Assembly (NCBI GenBank): GCA_002319875.1
Contig: DCFS01000069.1
Coordinates: forward strand, 1-6,236
Origin: Treponema sp. UBA1798
GTDB taxonomy: Bacteria; Spirochaetota; Spirochaetia; Treponematales; Treponemataceae
Direction of reading: 5' to 3'
DNA: 6,236 nt
Part shown: piece by piece, positions 4,973 through 6,236 of the stretch
Layout: each line of letters opens with the position of its first letter
Numbering within the stretch: position 1 is the stretch's first letter
Position numbers and translations under genes: made by a program
Notes under the pieces: generated by a model
The model's database searches: none
What the model saw: the letters and a program-made list of their open reading frames with translations, nothing else
What the model was told of the DNA's origin: nothing

Positions 4973-6207
4973 GTTCCGGGATAATAAACAGTTGTTTCTT
5001 TTACCAGCAGAGCAGCCGCCTGTGAAACTGAGGCATAGATACCAAGGCCTGTCCAGGCAAGAACTGCATCTCCTGTGAGTTCTGCATCCGCACAGCCTGT
5101 TACTGCGATAGGATAGCGCATGATATCAGCTTTCAGCTGAAGCCATTCCGGAATTTTTGCCTGTCCACCCGTAATGGTCATTACAGAAGATACTGCAATA
5201 CCTTCCCGTTTTGCCGCGCTGAGCAGGATTTCAAGCCCCTTTCTGTTCTCTTCTGCAACGCTGTGCATGAGAGCATATTCTTCTCCGGCATGATTTTTGA
5301 TGCCTTTCTCTGTCAGGTCGGCAAAAGAGTGTTCTTTTGCGGCATGATGTTTGGGATCCGCTTTATAATCTGCAAAACGTTTTCCACTTTCCGGAAAAAG
5401 GACCGCGGCATTCCACAGGCCTGGCATTACAGATGGCAGCGTTCGTATTTCGGTTTCACTGAAAGGCCTGCCGGTACACAGGTTCAGCCCTTCGCTTGAA
5501 CCTGCACAGTCACACAGCTTACCGTTTTCCAATGTATTGGTTCCTATAAGGGCTACAACAAAGTCCGGTCCTCCGCAGAACACGGGGATCTGTCCCGGTA
5601 ACCTCAGCTTTTCCGTGACATCTTTTATGGTTAACCCCACATTGTATCCGGGCGGTACAAATAGAGGAAGTTTTTTTTCAGGTATGGCAAAGGCAGCCAG
5701 TTCCCTTTCCGTCCAGTACGCGGACGTGTATCTTTTTTCGGGCAGGATTGTTACCGCCTTTCCCGTCAGCTGCCAGATAAGATATTCAGGACCGGAAAAA
5801 AAAAGAAGAGAGCTTTCCCATTCTGTCGTAAAGATATGTTTAAAAGCCAGCAGCCGCGGGATGAAAAGCGATTTTGTTGTACGCGCGGTTTCCGGGCGGG
5901 AATATGTGCTGCTGTCCCCTGCGGATCCTGTCTTCGCATTCCACAGAAGTGTTCTGCCGTTATCAGAAACGATTGTCGGTCCGTTACCGGAGATACACAG
6001 GGCACATACGGTCTGCATTGCATCTGAGAATTCACCGGTTGCCCGCTGAAGCGCATCAAACCAGCCGGCAGACAGTTCCGAAGAATCTTCGACTTCATAT
6101 GCCTGCTGGGAATAAGCGGTAACGGTACCGTCTGCTTTAATCAGTGCTGCTTTCAGCGATGTAGTTCCTATGTCGGTACACAGGATTGTTGCCTCTGTCT
6201 TATTCAT
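4969..6207 (-). CDS. FGGY-family carbohydrate kinase, shortened form
   Basis: The 412-residue protein carries the hallmarks of FGGY sugar kinases: the N-terminal phosphate loop TDIGTTSLKAALI (11-23), GPEYLIWQLTG (139-149), catalytic-base Asp215 in CGGPDFVVALIGTN, a GTSG-like loop CAGSSEGL (234-241), and the C-terminal adenine-site block ITGGQAKIPEWLQLKADIM (345-363) followed by ELTGDAVLA (376-384). FGGY enzymes usually have about 480-550 residues. Here the stretch between roughly 275 and 310 is abbreviated and lacks the usual GLLFLPYL-x-GER segment, and the substrate-side W-x-D-x-R motif after LLW is not evident (LLWNAKTGS). The sugar phosphorylated is unknown. ATG 6207 puts the P-loop at a normal distance, but no good ribosome site precedes it and the frame stays open to the window edge, so a start further upstream is possible. 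It is the first visible gene of the minus-strand operon. Confidence 0.85.
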   Translation of the reverse strand: MNKTEATILCTDIGTTSLKAALIKADGTVTAYSQQAYEVEDSSELSAGWFDALQRATGEFSDAMQTVCALCISGNGPTIVSDNGRTLLWNAKTGSAGDSSTYSRPETARTTKSLFIPRLLAFKHIFTTEWESSLLFFSGPEYLIWQLTGKAVTILPEKRYTSAYWTERELAAFAIPEKKLPLFVPPGYNVGLTIKDVTEKLRLPGQIPVFCGGPDFVVALIGTNTLENGKLCDCAGSSEGLNLCTGRPFSETEIRTLPSVMPGLWNAAVLFPESGKRFADYKADPKHHAAKEHSFADLTEKGIKNHAGEEYALMHSVAEENRKGLEILLSAAKREGIAVSSVMTITGGQAKIPEWLQLKADIMRYPIAVTGCADAELTGDAVLAWTGLGIYASVSQAAALLVKETTVYYPGT

Positions 6208-6218
6208 TTTGTCAGAAG

Positions 6219-6236
6219 CTACTTCAGCAGTTTTTC
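6219..6236 (-). CDS. Possible 3' end of an upstream minus-strand gene
   Basis: Reading into the window on the minus strand, one frame gives E-K-L-L-K followed by TAG, ending 11 bases before the kinase ATG. That spacing is typical of operon genes and would explain the missing ribosome site by coupling. Five codons are too few to identify anything, and the same bases are also open in the kinase frame. Confidence 0.2.
   Translation of the reverse strand, partial: EKLLK

Noticed and set aside
5537..6049. 170-codon plus-strand open frame inside the FGGY kinase gene
   Set aside because: It is antisense to a clearly conserved kinase, has no recognisable motifs and looks like a shadow frame.

Overview
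The window is bacterial, dense in genes and of moderate GC. It has clear AGGAGG-type ribosome binding sites and uses TTG and GTG as well as ATG starts. The gene content fits an anaerobic, carbohydrate-degrading bacterium. A Treponema-like spirochaete or a Firmicute is possible, but no marker gene here settles the taxon.

Layout. (1) 1-208, minus strand: the N-terminal end of a type I restriction endonuclease R subunit (HsdR-like), cut by the window edge. (2) 209-854: about 650 bp without a convincing gene. It holds a candidate promoter for the hsdR-like gene, a cluster of short direct and inverted repeats (about 339-713), and then a well-formed promoter and two palindromic operator candidates just before the regulator gene. 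(3) 855-3303, plus strand: a compact operon of a GntR/FCD-family regulator, kduI (5-dehydro-4-deoxyglucuronate isomerase) and an SDR dehydrogenase of the KduD / gluconate 5-dehydrogenase type. It is closed by a strong intrinsic terminator at 3345-3395. (4) 3427-6207, minus strand and convergent: an operon read in the order short FGGY sugar kinase, HAD-family phosphatase (4-bp ATGA overlap with the kinase), metallo-beta-lactamase-fold hydrolase.

How the genes fit together. KduI and the SDR would carry out two consecutive steps of unsaturated uronate breakdown, as released from pectin or glycosaminoglycans by lyases: 5-dehydro-4-deoxyglucuronate to 3-deoxy-D-glycero-2,5-hexodiulosonate to 2-keto-3-deoxygluconate (KDG). 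The GntR protein is the first gene of the operon and probably represses its own promoter through the palindromes at 821-832 and 839-854. KDG kinase, KDPG aldolase, lyases and transporters are not in the window. The minus-strand operon looks like a separate phosphosugar-related unit of unknown substrate.

Most unusual items: the paired operators 20 bp apart, the multi-copy repeat cluster at 339-713, the abbreviated FGGY kinase, and the pairing of a true KduI with a dehydrogenase resembling the streptococcal gluconate 5-dehydrogenase/DhuD group. Nothing here amounts to a clearly new biological system.
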